Part shown: piece after piece, positions 34,688-45,313 of the stretch
Numbering within the stretch: position 1 is the first letter of the stretch
Layout of the letters: every line of letters begins with the position of its first letter
NCBI GenBank assembly: GCA_002070475.1
Contig: MWDI01000021.1
Location: 1-64,000 of the forward strand
Length of the DNA: 64,000 nucleotides
Reading direction: 5' to 3'
Source: Firmicutes bacterium ADurb.Bin146
GTDB taxonomy: Bacteria; Bacillota; Clostridia; DUPQ01
The notes under the pieces: generated by a model
What the model was told of the DNA's origin: nothing
The model's input: the letters and a program-made list of their open reading frames with translations, nothing else
Database searches by the model: none
Translations under genes and position numbers: made by a program

Positions 34688-36430
34688 GTGAAGCAAAAGT
34701 ATCTAGAGTTAATGAAGACAGCCATTGACTCATACAGTTATGAGCATTTAGAAGAACTGTATAAGCAAAATCTGGAAAACGGGATTAAAGAGCACGGAAT
34801 ATCCAGAATAACATCCGTTCTTGGCATACTCATTTCAAAAGGCAAGAAACAGGAATACTACAGTCTGTGGATAAAGCTTATGGATATGTGCTGTAACCAG
34901 CTTCCAAATATAAGAGATGGAAATGATTTTGCTGTAAGGGAGATTATGTCCTGCATTATTGAAACAAAAGGTATTGTCCCTAAAGAAAAGACTGATGAAT
35001 GGCTTTCAAGTATTAAGAAAATAGATTATAGAAAAAACTATGGGGTATATGCAAAGTCTGTTGATGATATGGCTCATAATATTGCTGTATACAATATGGC
35101 AGGGGAATACTTAAGACAGATTAATGGAATGTGTGATACTGAAGACTACTTTAATATCCAGATACAATGCCAGTTAAAAATGTTTGATAACAACGGTATG
35201 TATATGGACCCGGGATGTCCTATGTTATATGACCTTGCAACACGAGTGCAGTTTAGTCTGTTATTATTCTATGGTTATAACGGTAAATACAAAGAGCAAT
35301 TGGATGAAAACCTTAAAAAAGGTGCAAAGATGAGCCTCATGATGCAGTCAACCTGTTTTGAGATACCATATGGCGGAAGGTCGAACCAGATGGTATTCAA
35401 TGAAGCATATCAGTGTGCATGTTTTGAATATGAAGCTGCAAGGTACAAAAAAGAAGGAAATCTGGAACTTGCCGGACAGTTTAAACAGGCTGCCAGATTG
35501 TCATATGAAGCTATACTCAGGATGGTTGTTACTAAACCTGCCAAGCATGTAAAGAATGGATATAGCTGGAACTCATTATTCGGGTGCGAGTGGTATGCAT
35601 ACTATGATAAATACATGATAACAATGGGTTCATTTGCCTATTTGGCATATATTTTCTGTGATGAAACGGTTGAAGAAAGAACATGTCCTGCTCAAAAAGG
35701 AGGTTATGCTGTAAATACAAGTGATGCTTTTCACAGGATATTCGCTAATGCATGCAATTATTCAATCCAGATAGACACAAAAGCAGACAAAGGATATGAT
35801 GCGACAGGTTTAGGAAGGATACATAAAAGAGATATCGCTCCTGAAACAGCTCTATCCTGTCCATTTCCGAAATCCCCTAAATACATTACACAGGATATTT
35901 TAATAACAAAGATGCCCGACAGGGAAGAAATAAGGGTATACGAGAAGGAAAATCCTGGATTTCTATCCATAACACCAATGATTATAGGAAAAAATGGTGA
36001 CTGTATACGATTATGTGACTTTTATGAGAATATTAAATCGAAACTGGATATATTGGACCAGAAGGATGATATTGTAGAATTCGAGGTTACATACAGAAGC
36101 GGAAGTTTCACAGGTTTCACATATATTAAGGAGAGATATATTATGGATGAAGAGGGTATTCATGTCTGTTTTACATGCGATGCTGATGAATCATATACTT
36201 TAGGTTATGAGGTTCCTGTTATTAGGACAGATGGCAACGCTGTGTCTGAAACAAGTTTCACGGATAAGATGATAACATGCAGATACAAGGGTCATGAATA
36301 TATTATTGAAGCTGAAAGCTGTGATATTAAAATGAATGGTGAATATGCCAACAGAAACGGAATTTATGAAAAAGCAATATTAGCAGGAAAAGACAATAAG
36401 CCTTTCAATATTAATTTTAAGATAAAGTAA
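34688..36430 (+). CDS. Unknown protein, likely alpha/alpha-barrel carbohydrate enzyme
   Basis: The protein has 580 residues from a GTG start 3 nt after the URO-D-like stop. The first 340 residues are helix-rich with CFEIPYGGRSNQMVFNEAYQ near 220 and a following CACFEYEAARY, much as in the (alpha/alpha) toroid domain of heparinase-like lyases and related glycosidases. From about 350 a beta-rich domain follows (IRLCDFYENI, VEFEVTYRSGSFTGFTYI). This two-domain layout is common in polysaccharide lyases and GH families, but I cannot name the family. Start and frame are firm because it sits tightly between two genes. Confidence 0.55.
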   Translation: MKQKYLELMKTAIDSYSYEHLEELYKQNLENGIKEHGISRITSVLGILISKGKKQEYYSLWIKLMDMCCNQLPNIRDGNDFAVREIMSCIIETKGIVPKEKTDEWLSSIKKIDYRKNYGVYAKSVDDMAHNIAVYNMAGEYLRQINGMCDTEDYFNIQIQCQLKMFDNNGMYMDPGCPMLYDLATRVQFSLLLFYGYNGKYKEQLDENLKKGAKMSLMMQSTCFEIPYGGRSNQMVFNEAYQCACFEYEAARYKKEGNLELAGQFKQAARLSYEAILRMVVTKPAKHVKNGYSWNSLFGCEWYAYYDKYMITMGSFAYLAYIFCDETVEERTCPAQKGGYAVNTSDAFHRIFANACNYSIQIDTKADKGYDATGLGRIHKRDIAPETALSCPFPKSPKYITQDILITKMPDREEIRVYEKENPGFLSITPMIIGKNGDCIRLCDFYENIKSKLDILDQKDDIVEFEVTYRSGSFTGFTYIKERYIMDEEGIHVCFTCDADESYTLGYEVPVIRTDGNAVSETSFTDKMITCRYKGHEYIIEAESCDIKMNGEYANRNGIYEKAILAGKDNKPFNINFKIK

Positions 36431-36441
36431 CGGAGGATATC

Positions 36442-37539
36442 ATGGATAAAAAATTAAGAATCGGCATTATCGGTACAGGTGGAATATCTCAGGTGCATAT
36501 AAAGGCATATCAGAGCTTTAATGATGTTGAAATAGTTGCAGGCGCGGATATCATCCCTGGTAAGGCTAGAAAAGTTTTAGACAAATTCGGACTTACGGAA
36601 GCGAAGGATTTTGACAATCATCAAGACTTGTGCAATATGAAGGGAATTGATGCTGTTTCAATTTGTACATATAATTCACAGCATGCAGTATGCGCAATAG
36701 ACGCATTAAATGCAGGACTTCATGTCCTTCTGGAAAAACCTATGTGTGTTACCATGGATGAAGCCTATGAAATGATTAAAGCTGAGAAAAAGAGCGGGAA
36801 GATATTATCCATAGGATTTCAACCAAGATATAACCCCAACTGTAAAAAGATAAAACAGATCGTATCATCAGGAACATTGGGGAAAGTCTATTATGTACAG
36901 ACTGGAGGTTCCAGAAGAAGAGGCATACCAGGAAGCACTTTTATTGATAAAGACAAAGCTGCTTTTGGCGCTATAGGCGATCTTGGTTGTTATTCGATAG
37001 ATTTGGCAATGAATTCAATAGGACACCCGAAACCTCTTACAGTATCTGCATATACTTCTGATTATTTTGGAAAAAACCCTAAGTACTATCCTGAAAGCGA
37101 AAGATTCAGTGTTGATGATTTTTCCGTAGCATTAATAAGATTTGAAAATGACATAGTAATGGATTACCGTATGGCATGGGCAATGCATATGGACAAATGC
37201 TCTGATTTCATAATCTTGGGTACAGACGCAGGGCTTAAGGTAACCACGCCTGACAAACCTCCTCTATGGGGTTCTATTATTGATGGTAACTTTGGGCATA
37301 TTTATCTTATGCATGATGTATGCAACGAGCCTGTTACAACTGAAATTTCACTACCAAGAGAACAGGTAAACCAGTTTGATGCCAAGATCAGGGATTTTGT
37401 TGATGCAATAAAAGAAAACAGGCCTGCTCCAATTCCTACAAAGGAAATTATATATAACCAGGCAATTATAGATGCCATGATACGATCAGCAAAAGAAAGA
37501 AGAGAGATAAAAATAGATATACCTTCTAATATTTTCTAG
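36442..37539 (+). CDS. Gfo/Idh/MocA family oxidoreductase
   Basis: The protein has 365 residues with a Rossmann NAD(P) site IGIIGTGGISQVH (5-17), the EKPM motif (VLLEKPMCV near 97), and the C-terminal beta-sheet domain (GDLGCYSIDLAMN near 185, the usual GGG/H region). The family oxidises sugars, inositols or aminosugars. It ends the URO-D-like/unknown operon and overlaps the opposing permease gene by 4 nt. Exact substrate unknown. Confidence 0.88.
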   Translation: MDKKLRIGIIGTGGISQVHIKAYQSFNDVEIVAGADIIPGKARKVLDKFGLTEAKDFDNHQDLCNMKGIDAVSICTYNSQHAVCAIDALNAGLHVLLEKPMCVTMDEAYEMIKAEKKSGKILSIGFQPRYNPNCKKIKQIVSSGTLGKVYYVQTGGSRRRGIPGSTFIDKDKAAFGAIGDLGCYSIDLAMNSIGHPKPLTVSAYTSDYFGKNPKYYPESERFSVDDFSVALIRFENDIVMDYRMAWAMHMDKCSDFIILGTDAGLKVTTPDKPPLWGSIIDGNFGHIYLMHDVCNEPVTTEISLPREQVNQFDAKIRDFVDAIKENRPAPIPTKEIIYNQAIIDAMIRSAKERREIKIDIPSNIF

Positions 37540-38741
37540 ATTTCTCTATTATCACTATTATCACATTTTATAGTTGGACTGACCGGACCTTTCCTTTTAA
37601 AGAGAGGTCTTTTCGGTTTTTTTGGTTTCTTCTTGCCATCTTTTTCTTTGCTTATATCACAAGGATCATTCTTAAATATACAGATAGCATCAGCCTTGTT
37701 GAGGCTTATAACAAGAGCAACAGTAATAGGAACTGCAAATAATCCTACAAGCCCAAAGAGCCTTAGTCCTATTATCATAGATATGAGAGCGACTAGAGGA
37801 TGCATTCCGACTCTATCGCCAATAATTTTGGGTTCAACTATATTTCTTACTACGATTATGACAATATACAGTACTAACAGACCTAAACCTTTTTGGATGT
37901 TACCTTGAAGGAAAGAAATTATTGTCCACGGGAATAATATCATTCCAGTCCCCACGACAGGAAGAAGATCAAACAGTGCTATAAGCAAAGCTACAAGAAA
38001 AGCTTTTTCTATCCCTATTATCCACAATCCTAAAGCAAGCTGTGCATAAGAAAGCACGAATATAATTGCATATGCTTTGATATATTTTCCTATCGTACCA
38101 CCAAGATGTATCTTTATATTCTCATACAGCACAGAATTCTTTTCTGACAACTGTCTTACTAAAGATTTCTGTAAAATTTCGAAATCAGCGGTTATGAAAT
38201 ATGTAGCTATAACAGTAATTAGGATATCAAGAAGGGTACGAGGCAATGAAGATGCATAAGATGTAATAGCGGATAATGCTTTTGATGAGAAAGTGGCAAG
38301 AAAAGTACCCAAATCAGATACAAGACTATTATAGGCATTCTGTACAGGATCTAGAAGATCAGGGTCAAGTTTCGATATCCAGTCATTTATATTATCATAT
38401 ACACTGTTTAGTGCAGGAATTATTTCACGATAAAATGTCTGCGGAAGCTTAAGGATTAGATCCTTTAATGAATATCCTATCTGGATTATAAGTATCACTA
38501 TACCTGTGCCGATTATGCCATAAAAAAGTATTACCATTATTAATGCACCGATTTTTCGGTTTAGCTTAAGTTTTTCATGCAAAAACCTGACTACTGGCTT
38601 CAATATTATACTTATAACAAGGGCGATTATAAAAGGCATCAGAAGATTCACTGCATATTTAAGAAGCACATAGAATAAAGCAAGGATAATAACTATGAAT
38701 AAAGTATTTATTATGAATTTCTTTTTCTTGTCAGCTTCCAT
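37536..38741 (-). CDS. AI-2E/UPF0118 family transporter
   Basis: The protein has 401 residues and eight predicted helices. KPVVRFLHEKLKLNRKIGA after the first helices and LPVVGTGMILFPWTI plus VRNIVEPKIIGDRVGMHPL near 255-320 are typical of the UPF0118 (AI-2E) family, which includes small-molecule and Na/H-type exporters. The C-terminal tail is Lys/Pro-rich. It overlaps the CorC-like gene upstream by 11 nt. Confidence 0.88.
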   Translation of the reverse strand: MEADKKKKFIINTLFIVIILALFYVLLKYAVNLLMPFIIALVISIILKPVVRFLHEKLKLNRKIGALIMVILFYGIIGTGIVILIIQIGYSLKDLILKLPQTFYREIIPALNSVYDNINDWISKLDPDLLDPVQNAYNSLVSDLGTFLATFSSKALSAITSYASSLPRTLLDILITVIATYFITADFEILQKSLVRQLSEKNSVLYENIKIHLGGTIGKYIKAYAIIFVLSYAQLALGLWIIGIEKAFLVALLIALFDLLPVVGTGMILFPWTIISFLQGNIQKGLGLLVLYIVIIVVRNIVEPKIIGDRVGMHPLVALISMIIGLRLFGLVGLFAVPITVALVISLNKADAICIFKNDPCDISKEKDGKKKPKKPKRPLFKRKGPVSPTIKCDNSDNREI

Positions 38742-40065
38742 CTGAACCTCCTGCCATTTTTCTCACATAAGCCCATGCCACCCTATGGTCAGCTATCTCC
38801 TCAACTCTGATGGAAAGTCCGTATGCCTCAACTGTTAATTTTGAACCATCCTTTGGTATTGTATTCAAAGCATTGAAAATCAATCCTCCTAGAGTATCAA
38901 ATTCCACATCATCAGGTATGTCTATCTCCAGTTTTTCCTCAATAAGATCAATTTCAGTACCACCTGCAATACGCCATAGGTTGTTTTCCAGCCGGGTGAT
39001 TTCTTGTTCCTCAGAGATATCGTATTCGTCGTATATATCTCCAACTATGGATTCTAAAAGATCCTCCATGGTTACTATCCCGCTTAATGATCCGAATTCA
39101 TCGACAACGACAGCTAATGCAGAGTTGCTTGCCTGCATATCACGAAAAAGTGCATCGCACAAAATAGTCTCTGGTACGAAGTATGCAGGTCTTAATATTG
39201 AACGAATCTCCACATAACCTTCTTTTCTAAGTCTTATAAGGTAATCTTTAACATTTAGTATCCCTATGACATTATCAATATTTCCGTCATATACAGGAAT
39301 CCTGGAATATGATCCGTCTTCTATGGTCTTTAAAGCTATTTCCTGCGTATCATTGACATCAATCATTACTAGATCTACTCTATGTGTCATTATATCTTTA
39401 GCATAAATGTTATTAAACTCAAATATATTTTCAATCATGGTTTTTTCCATATTGTTTATAGCTCCTTTTTCCTCACCTACATCAACCATGAATTTAATTT
39501 CTTCCTCAGTAACTTCATCTTCATCTGATTCTTCACTTTGCTTTATTAACTTTAATATACCGTTAGTAGAAGCGGAAAGAAGCCAGACAAGAGGTTTCGT
39601 AACTTTCGTGAAGAATAAAAGAAACTTTGTATTACGCTTTGCAATAGCGAACGCCTTTTTTTGAGCTACTCTTTTCGGTACCAGCTCTCCAAATACCAGT
39701 GTGAAATATGATAATACAAGAGTGATTATAACGACTGCAATAGTGTTCAGTGCGTTAGGAGATATTGCAGTAAACTTTAAGTCCGATACAAGCCAGTTTA
39801 CTATCCGGTCTGAAAATGTATCTGCCGCAAATGCCGAAGCGAGAAAACCAGCGAAGGTAATGCCAATCTGGATGGTGGACAAAAAACCGGCCGGCTCATC
39901 TACAAGTTTAATCATTCTTATAGCATCCTTATCGCCATCTTCCGTCATCTTTCTAAGTTTGTTCGAGTTAAGTGATATCACTGCCATTTCTGTTGATGCG
40001 AAGAATGCATTTATGGAGATAAGCAGTATCTGCAAGATTATGGGGCCCAGTACAGGGTCTTTCAA
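38731..40065 (-). CDS. HlyC/CorC family protein (CNNM-CBS-CorC_HlyC)
   Basis: The protein has 444 residues with the CNNM/DUF21 membrane domain (about 5-200: NAFFASTEMAVISLN), two CBS domains (about 215-340: FNNIYAKDIMTHRVDLVMID) and a C-terminal CorC_HlyC domain (about 350-435). The family is linked to magnesium and cation homeostasis. It shares the transcript with the AI-2E permease and is divergent from the ROK operon. Confidence 0.9.
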   Translation of the reverse strand: MKDPVLGPIILQILLISINAFFASTEMAVISLNSNKLRKMTEDGDKDAIRMIKLVDEPAGFLSTIQIGITFAGFLASAFAADTFSDRIVNWLVSDLKFTAISPNALNTIAVVIITLVLSYFTLVFGELVPKRVAQKKAFAIAKRNTKFLLFFTKVTKPLVWLLSASTNGILKLIKQSEESDEDEVTEEEIKFMVDVGEEKGAINNMEKTMIENIFEFNNIYAKDIMTHRVDLVMIDVNDTQEIALKTIEDGSYSRIPVYDGNIDNVIGILNVKDYLIRLRKEGYVEIRSILRPAYFVPETILCDALFRDMQASNSALAVVVDEFGSLSGIVTMEDLLESIVGDIYDEYDISEEQEITRLENNLWRIAGGTEIDLIEEKLEIDIPDDVEFDTLGGLIFNALNTIPKDGSKLTVEAYGLSIRVEEIADHRVAWAYVRKMAGGSDGS

Positions 40066-40149
40066 AATAGCCTCCTTGAATGAAATATGGTATATGACAA
40101 ATGTTTCTTGCTATTTGCAAATTTTTTACAAAAATTTCATTCATTTAAT

Positions 40150-40155
40150 ATTATA
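40150..40155 (-). promoter_or_regulatory. Extended -10 of the CorC-like operon
   Basis: On the minus strand TGATATAAT places a consensus -10 at 40155-40150, 84 nt before the start codon. There is no good -35. The 85-nt AT-rich leader shows no riboswitch I can recognise, although magnesium control would be natural for this family. Confidence 0.55.
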
Positions 40156-40222
40156 TCAAAAAAATATATAGAATTAAAAATATATAATGAATATATATAT
40201 TGATTCATATAGGCTATATAAA

Positions 40223-40231
40223 TGATATAAT
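40223..40231 (+). promoter_or_regulatory. Extended -10 of the ROK sugar operon
   Basis: TG (40223-40224), one base, TATAAT (40226-40231). The -35 is poor (TTGATT is 20 nt away). The start codon is 33 nt downstream, after a CGGAGG ribosome site. Confidence 0.6.
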
Positions 40232-40264
40232 AAAAATGGAACATTCATATTACGGAGGTTCATC

Positions 40265-41254
40265 ATGTATATAGCTGGTATAGATATAGGCGGTACAAAA
40301 TGCGCTGCGGTATTGGGAAAGTGTGTGGACAACAATATTATCCAGATAGATGTGGTAGACAAGATTTCTTTCAAGACACAGTCTTGTAATGGGCCTTCTG
40401 CTGTAATTGACAGGCTAATACTCGGTCTTGAGGATATACTGGCAAAGAACTTTTTAATAAGCAACGATATATCCTGCATAGGTATAAGCTGTGGTGGTCC
40501 TTTAAACAGTGCAAAAGGGTTAATCTTATCTCCCCCCAACCTTATAGGCTGGGACAACATACCTATTACTGAAATTTTTGAAAAACACTTTAATGTAAAA
40601 TCTGTGCTACAGAATGATGCAAATGCTGGAGCTCTTGCAGAATGGTTCTGGGGAGCTGGTTTCGGATATAAAAATTTCATATTCTGTACATTCGGAACAG
40701 GTTTTGGTGCGGGGCTCATACTTAATAACAGGCTCTATACAGGAACAAACGACATGGCAGGAGAGATAGGTCATGTAAGGCTTACTGATTACGGACCTGT
40801 AGGTTATGGAAAAATGGGATCTGTAGAAGGATTTTGCTCAGGTGGAGGAATCGCGCAACTTGCAAAATCCATGGTAAGAGAAGAAATGCAGTTAGGTAAC
40901 AAGGTATCTTTCTGTGTAACAGAACAAGAAATAGAACTTTTGGATGCTCTGTCTGTTGCAAAAGCTGCAGGAAAAGGAGATAATCTTGCAAAAGCTATAT
41001 ATGCAAGGTCAGGTGAAATGCTTGGAAGAGCATTGGCTATACTCATTGACATATTAAATCCCGATGCAATAGCCATAGGAAGCATATTTACTAAGGACAG
41101 GAATCTTTTGTGGCCTCATGCAAAAAGAATTTTAAGCAAAGAAAGCCTATCTATTTCTTCACAGGCATGCGATATACTGCCTTCTTCTTTAGGAGATTCA
41201 ATAGGAGATTATGAGGCACTGGCAGTAGCAGCTGAATATATTGCAAATAATTAA
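40265..41254 (+). CDS. ROK family sugar kinase
   Basis: The protein has 329 residues with the phosphate-binding GIDIGGTKCAAV (5-16), a C-terminal adenosine region (NPDAIAIGSI) and the ROK EIGH motif (EIGHVRLTDYGPVG near 170). The usual zinc site CxCGxxGCxE is replaced by GYGKMGSVEGFCSGGG, leaving a single Cys. It starts an operon with SIS, KDPG aldolase and PfkB kinase genes. A glucose, N-acetylmannosamine or similar sugar is likely; which one is unclear. Confidence 0.8.
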   Translation: MYIAGIDIGGTKCAAVLGKCVDNNIIQIDVVDKISFKTQSCNGPSAVIDRLILGLEDILAKNFLISNDISCIGISCGGPLNSAKGLILSPPNLIGWDNIPITEIFEKHFNVKSVLQNDANAGALAEWFWGAGFGYKNFIFCTFGTGFGAGLILNNRLYTGTNDMAGEIGHVRLTDYGPVGYGKMGSVEGFCSGGGIAQLAKSMVREEMQLGNKVSFCVTEQEIELLDALSVAKAAGKGDNLAKAIYARSGEMLGRALAILIDILNPDAIAIGSIFTKDRNLLWPHAKRILSKESLSISSQACDILPSSLGDSIGDYEALAVAAEYIANN

Positions 41255-41271
41255 GATAAGGGGCACATAAT

Positions 41272-41892
41272 ATGAAAAGGGAATCACTGGAAATCTTTGA
41301 AGAAATGCTAAAATCACATCCATCACTGTTAAGGTGCAAGTCGGATATAATGAGAGCATACGAAATAATGGAAGAGACATATAAATACGGTAAAATTCTT
41401 CTTATCTGTGGAAATGGTGGTTCTTCATCTGATGCTGAGCATATAGTAGGGGAGCTTATGAAGAGTTTTAAGAAGAAAAGACGGGTGGAATCCAATCCGA
41501 TGTTAGATGAAACAATAAGTGCAAATTTATCAGAAGGGTTGCCTGCAATATGCCTTTCCAGTCACACCTCTTTAATAACTGCAATTGGAAATGATTCATC
41601 ATATGAGATGATATATGCTCAGCAGGCTTATGCATACAGAAAACTTGCGGGAGCTATATTGTGTCTTAGCACGTCTGGTAATGCAAGAAATGTAAATAAT
41701 GCCGCTATTACAGCAAGAGCATGTAGGATACCAGTCATAGGCATGACAGGAGAGCTTGGTGGGTATCTTAACTCTTTAGCGGATGTCTGCATAAAAGTGC
41801 CTGAATCTGAAACATACAAGGTTCAAGAGCTTCATCTTCCAGTATATCACTGTTTATGCGCTATGCTCGAATGTGAATTTTTTGAAAATTAA
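41272..41892 (+). CDS. SIS-domain phosphosugar isomerase (GmhA-like)
   Basis: The protein has 206 residues in the SIS fold: ILLICGNGGSSSDAEHIVGE near 43, CLSTSGNARNV near 127 and IGMTGELGG. This is the GmhA/phosphoheptose isomerase pattern, with Glu and His of DAEH present. Gram-positive relatives often act on sedoheptulose 7-phosphate or other phosphosugars. It is 17 nt after the ROK gene and probably acts in the same sugar pathway. Confidence 0.8.
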   Translation: MKRESLEIFEEMLKSHPSLLRCKSDIMRAYEIMEETYKYGKILLICGNGGSSSDAEHIVGELMKSFKKKRRVESNPMLDETISANLSEGLPAICLSSHTSLITAIGNDSSYEMIYAQQAYAYRKLAGAILCLSTSGNARNVNNAAITARACRIPVIGMTGELGGYLNSLADVCIKVPESETYKVQELHLPVYHCLCAMLECEFFEN

Positions 41893-41954
41893 GTTATAAT
41901 AGACAAGATAGATAGCGGGTTTGTATAAACCGTTTATGAAAGGATATGATTTTT

Positions 41955-42608
41955 ATGAGAAAAGAACAGGTAATTGAAAATGTAATGAAAAGCGGGCTCA
42001 TAGTTGTGGTTAGAGCACAAAGTGCAGAAGAGGCATACAGGATAACTGATGCATGTCTAGAAGGCGGAGTCAAGCTGATTGAGATAACATTCACTGTAAA
42101 AGGAGCTCATCATGTAATAGAAGAGCTGTCAAAGAAATATGACGAAAGAGACCTTATACTTGGAGCGGGAACAGTAATGGATGAGCAAACTGCAAGAACA
42201 GCCATACTTTCCGGAGCGCAGTATATAATTGCACCTCATCTTGATCTGCCAACTGTGACAATGTGCCACCGTTACAGAGTCGTCGCTATGCCTGGATGCA
42301 TGACACCAAGAGAGATTGCAATGGCTACAGAAGCTGGAGTGGATATAGTAAAAATATTTCCTGGAGAAGTCTTAGGAACTCAATTCATTAAAGCAGTAAA
42401 AGGGCCAATGCCTTATCTAAACCTAGTTGTTAACGGTGGAGTAGATGAGAATAATGCTAAAGATTGGATAAAAGCAGGAGCTTGCGGAGTTGGAGTAGGC
42501 GGTAATATAACCAAATATGCAAAGATAGGTGAGTATAAAAAAATAACAGCAACGGCTAAACAGATATTAGACAGCATAAGAGAAGCCAAGGAGGAATTGA
42601 ATGGGTAA
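41955..42608 (+). CDS. eda: KDPG/KHG aldolase
   Basis: The protein has 217 residues. I prefer the ATG at 41955 because AAAGGA lies 10 nt before it, while the upstream ATG at 41946 is too close to that site. The Schiff-base Lys133 lies in DIVKIFPG and the IEITF Glu near residue 43 is conserved. The enzyme splits 2-keto-3-deoxy-6-phosphogluconate (or the related 4-hydroxy-2-oxoglutarate) into pyruvate and glyceraldehyde-3-phosphate. It overlaps the next kinase gene by 8 nt, giving the last two steps of the Entner-Doudoroff path. Confidence 0.88.
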   Translation: MRKEQVIENVMKSGLIVVVRAQSAEEAYRITDACLEGGVKLIEITFTVKGAHHVIEELSKKYDERDLILGAGTVMDEQTARTAILSGAQYIIAPHLDLPTVTMCHRYRVVAMPGCMTPREIAMATEAGVDIVKIFPGEVLGTQFIKAVKGPMPYLNLVVNGGVDENNAKDWIKAGACGVGVGGNITKYAKIGEYKKITATAKQILDSIREAKEELNG

Positions 42609-43629
42609 GGTAGTCACTTTTGGAGAAATAATGCTGAGGTTGAAATCTCCATATGGAGAAAGATTGATGCAATCAGATAAGTTAGAAGCGACTTTTGGCG
42701 GAGGTGAAGCTAATGTAGCTGTTTCATGTGCAAACTTCGGCATGGACTCTTCATATGTTACAGTACTGCCAGATAATGACATAGCAAAAGCATGCGTAAG
42801 GCAACTAAGGGGATTCGGAGTCAGTGTAGACGATATATATTTCAGAAATGGTCGAATGGGCATATATTTTCTTGAACCTGGAGCAGTGCAGAGACCATCA
42901 AAAGTAATTTATGACAGAGAATACTCTGCTATATCCTTAACAAAACCTGGAGATATCGACTGGAAAAGAGTATTTGATAAAGCTTCATGGTTTCACATAA
43001 CTGGTATTACTCCTGCACTCACACAAAATAGCGCTCTTGTAACTTTGGAAGCTGTTACTGCTGCAAAGCAGGCTGGACTTACAGTATCCATAGATCTCAA
43101 CTATAGAGGTAATTTGTGGAAATACGGCAAAAGAGCAGCAGAAATAATGCCGAGTATAGTAAAGTATGTTGATGTTTGTATAGCAAATGAAGAAGACGTG
43201 CAAAAAGCTTTGGATATACACAATGATGCTGATGTTACAAAAGGCGAACTCGACGAAAGTAAGTATAAAGATTTGTCAGACAAAGTTTTAAAGACATATC
43301 CGAATATAAAATTAATAGCAATCACATTACGTGAGAGCAGGAATGCAGATATAAACGGATGGGGAGCTTGTATTAACGACAGAAAAGAATTTTATATAAG
43401 CCGTAAATATGAGATTACTGATATTGTAGACAGGGTAGGCGGAGGAGATTCATTTGCTGCTGGTATGATATATGGGCTTAATACATATAGCGAGAATAAA
43501 GATGCTTTAGAGTTTGCAGTAGCTGCAAGCTGCTTAAAACATACCATATATGGCGATTTTTCCCGATTTACAGTACCTGAAGTCGAAAAACTCATGAAGG
43601 GAGACGGCTCGGGAAGGGTGCAAAGATGA
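42601..43629 (+). CDS. PfkB family sugar kinase (2-keto-3-deoxygluconate kinase-like)
   Basis: The protein has 342 residues with the PfkB motif 1 [18 protein letters not shown] near 30 and motif 2 [16 protein letters not shown] with catalytic Asp283. Next to a KDPG aldolase it most likely phosphorylates 2-keto-3-deoxygluconate from hexuronates or aldonates. Start is an ATG after GAGGAATTG that overlaps the aldolase end, and its stop overlaps the phosphomutase start (ATGA). Confidence 0.88.
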   Translation: MGKVVTFGEIMLRLKSPYGERLMQSDKLEATFGGGEANVAVSCANFGMDSSYVTVLPDNDIAKACVRQLRGFGVSVDDIYFRNGRMGIYFLEPGAVQRPSKVIYDREYSAISLTKPGDIDWKRVFDKASWFHITGITPALTQNSALVTLEAVTAAKQAGLTVSIDLNYRGNLWKYGKRAAEIMPSIVKYVDVCIANEEDVQKALDIHNDADVTKGELDESKYKDLSDKVLKTYPNIKLIAITLRESRNADINGWGACINDRKEFYISRKYEITDIVDRVGGGDSFAAGMIYGLNTYSENKDALEFAVAASCLKHTIYGDFSRFTVPEVEKLMKGDGSGRVQR

Positions 43630-45311
43630 CATATCTTGATAAGTATAATGAATGGTTGGTGAAAGCAGATACAGACACTGCTAAGGAACTGGAAGCTCTT
43701 ACAGGAAATGAAAAGGAAATAGAGGACAGATTCTATAAGACTCTGGATTTCGGAACTGCAGGCTTAAGAGGTGTAATGGGCGCAGGTACCAACCGGATGA
43801 ACAAATATGTTATCGGACAAGCAACACAAGCACTTGCTCAGTATGTTATTGAACAAGGCATGGAAAAAAGAGGCGCAGTAATTGCATATGACTGCAGGAT
43901 AAAATCAGATGAGTATGCAAAACAGTGTGCATCAGTTTTGGCTGCAAATGGTATAAAGGTATATATATATGAAAGCCTAAGACCTACTCCGCAGCTATCT
44001 TATTCAATAAGGAAACTAAATGCGGCAACAGGTATAAATGTGACAGCAAGCCATAATCCTAAACAGTACAATGGATATAAAGTTTACTGGCAGGAAGGAT
44101 CCCAGATACTTGATGATATAGCGGATAGTATCGCTAAAAACATTTCGAATATAGATCCTTTTAATGATGTTAAAACAATTGATTTTAATGAAGCTTTGAA
44201 AACTGGACATATAATAATGATTGGCAAGGAAATGGATGATTTGTTCATTAAAGAAATATTATCCTTAACCTTAAATGACGATATAGATAAGGATATAAGT
44301 ATTGTATATACACCACTGTATGGGACAGGCCTTGTTCCTGTAACCAGAATTTTAAAGGAAAGAGGTTTTCATAATATTACAATAGTGGAAGAACAGAAAA
44401 ATCCTGATGGCACTTTCCCTACAACACCATATCCCAATCCGGAAAATGTAAAAGTTTTCGATATACCTAAAGAGTATGGAAAAAGAACAGATGCGGACAT
44501 GATAATAGCAACAGATCCGGATTGCGATAGGATAGCAATGATGATAAAGGATGACAATCAGGAATATGTCTTTTGTACTGGTAATCAGACAGGAGCCCTG
44601 CTTGCTGAATATATGTTGTCCCAGCGTAAAGTTAAAAACATGTACTCAAATAAAGATGCAGTTATACAGTCTATAGTAAGTGGGTCGATTGTTCCAAGAA
44701 TAGCAAAACATTATGGTACTAATTTCTTCGAGACTTTAACAGGATTCAAGTATATATGCGGTCTTGCAAATGAGTTTGAAAAGACTGATGAATATAGATA
44801 TGTATTCGGATATGAGGAAAGCATAGGTTACTGTTTAGAAACATTTACCAGAGATAAAGACGGGGTAAGTGCTGCTATGATGATGTGTGAGATGGCTGGA
44901 TATTATAAAAAGCAAGGAATAACCCTTTATAAGGCTCTAAATAATATATATGAAAAATATGGATATATGTCGGAAAATCAAATATCCATAGAATATCCAG
45001 GTATCAAAGGTGAAAAAGTTAAAAAAGCCGTAATGTCCAAATGGAGAAAGAAACCTCTTGTTAAAATAAGCAATATCAATTGTTCAGTATGTAAGGACTA
45101 TATAAACGGGCTCGATGAGCTTCCTGCACAAGATGCCCTCAAGTATGAGTTTGAAGATGGCTCCTGGTATGCGCTGAGGCCTTCAGGTACGGAGCCTAAA
45201 CTTAAGGTATATATAAACGCCATGGGTCATTCTGAAAAAGAAGCGGATGACTTAATGAAAACATTTACAAATGATATAAATGAATATCTTTTAAAATGTG
45301 AAAGCAAATAA
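43626..45311 (+). CDS. Phosphoglucomutase/phosphomannomutase
   Basis: The protein has 561 residues with the phosphoserine loop TASHNP (Ser142), metal-binding DPDCDRI near 299 and sugar-specificity/phosphate loops (GYEESIG near 397, [10 protein letters not shown] near 520). This is the PgcA/PGM2-type alpha-D-phosphohexomutase. It ends the operon and faces the 4-alpha-glucanotransferase gene, a fitting partner in maltodextrin use. Confidence 0.9.
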   Translation: MTYLDKYNEWLVKADTDTAKELEALTGNEKEIEDRFYKTLDFGTAGLRGVMGAGTNRMNKYVIGQATQALAQYVIEQGMEKRGAVIAYDCRIKSDEYAKQCASVLAANGIKVYIYESLRPTPQLSYSIRKLNAATGINVTASHNPKQYNGYKVYWQEGSQILDDIADSIAKNISNIDPFNDVKTIDFNEALKTGHIIMIGKEMDDLFIKEILSLTLNDDIDKDISIVYTPLYGTGLVPVTRILKERGFHNITIVEEQKNPDGTFPTTPYPNPENVKVFDIPKEYGKRTDADMIIATDPDCDRIAMMIKDDNQEYVFCTGNQTGALLAEYMLSQRKVKNMYSNKDAVIQSIVSGSIVPRIAKHYGTNFFETLTGFKYICGLANEFEKTDEYRYVFGYEESIGYCLETFTRDKDGVSAAMMMCEMAGYYKKQGITLYKALNNIYEKYGYMSENQISIEYPGIKGEKVKKAVMSKWRKKPLVKISNINCSVCKDYINGLDELPAQDALKYEFEDGSWYALRPSGTEPKLKVYINAMGHSEKEADDLMKTFTNDINEYLLKCESK

Positions 45312-45313
45312 CT

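Noticed and set aside
40174-40719. Leftward 181-codon frame under the ROK kinase gene
   Set aside because: It is antisense to the well-supported ROK gene and its composition is that of a complementary-strand shadow.
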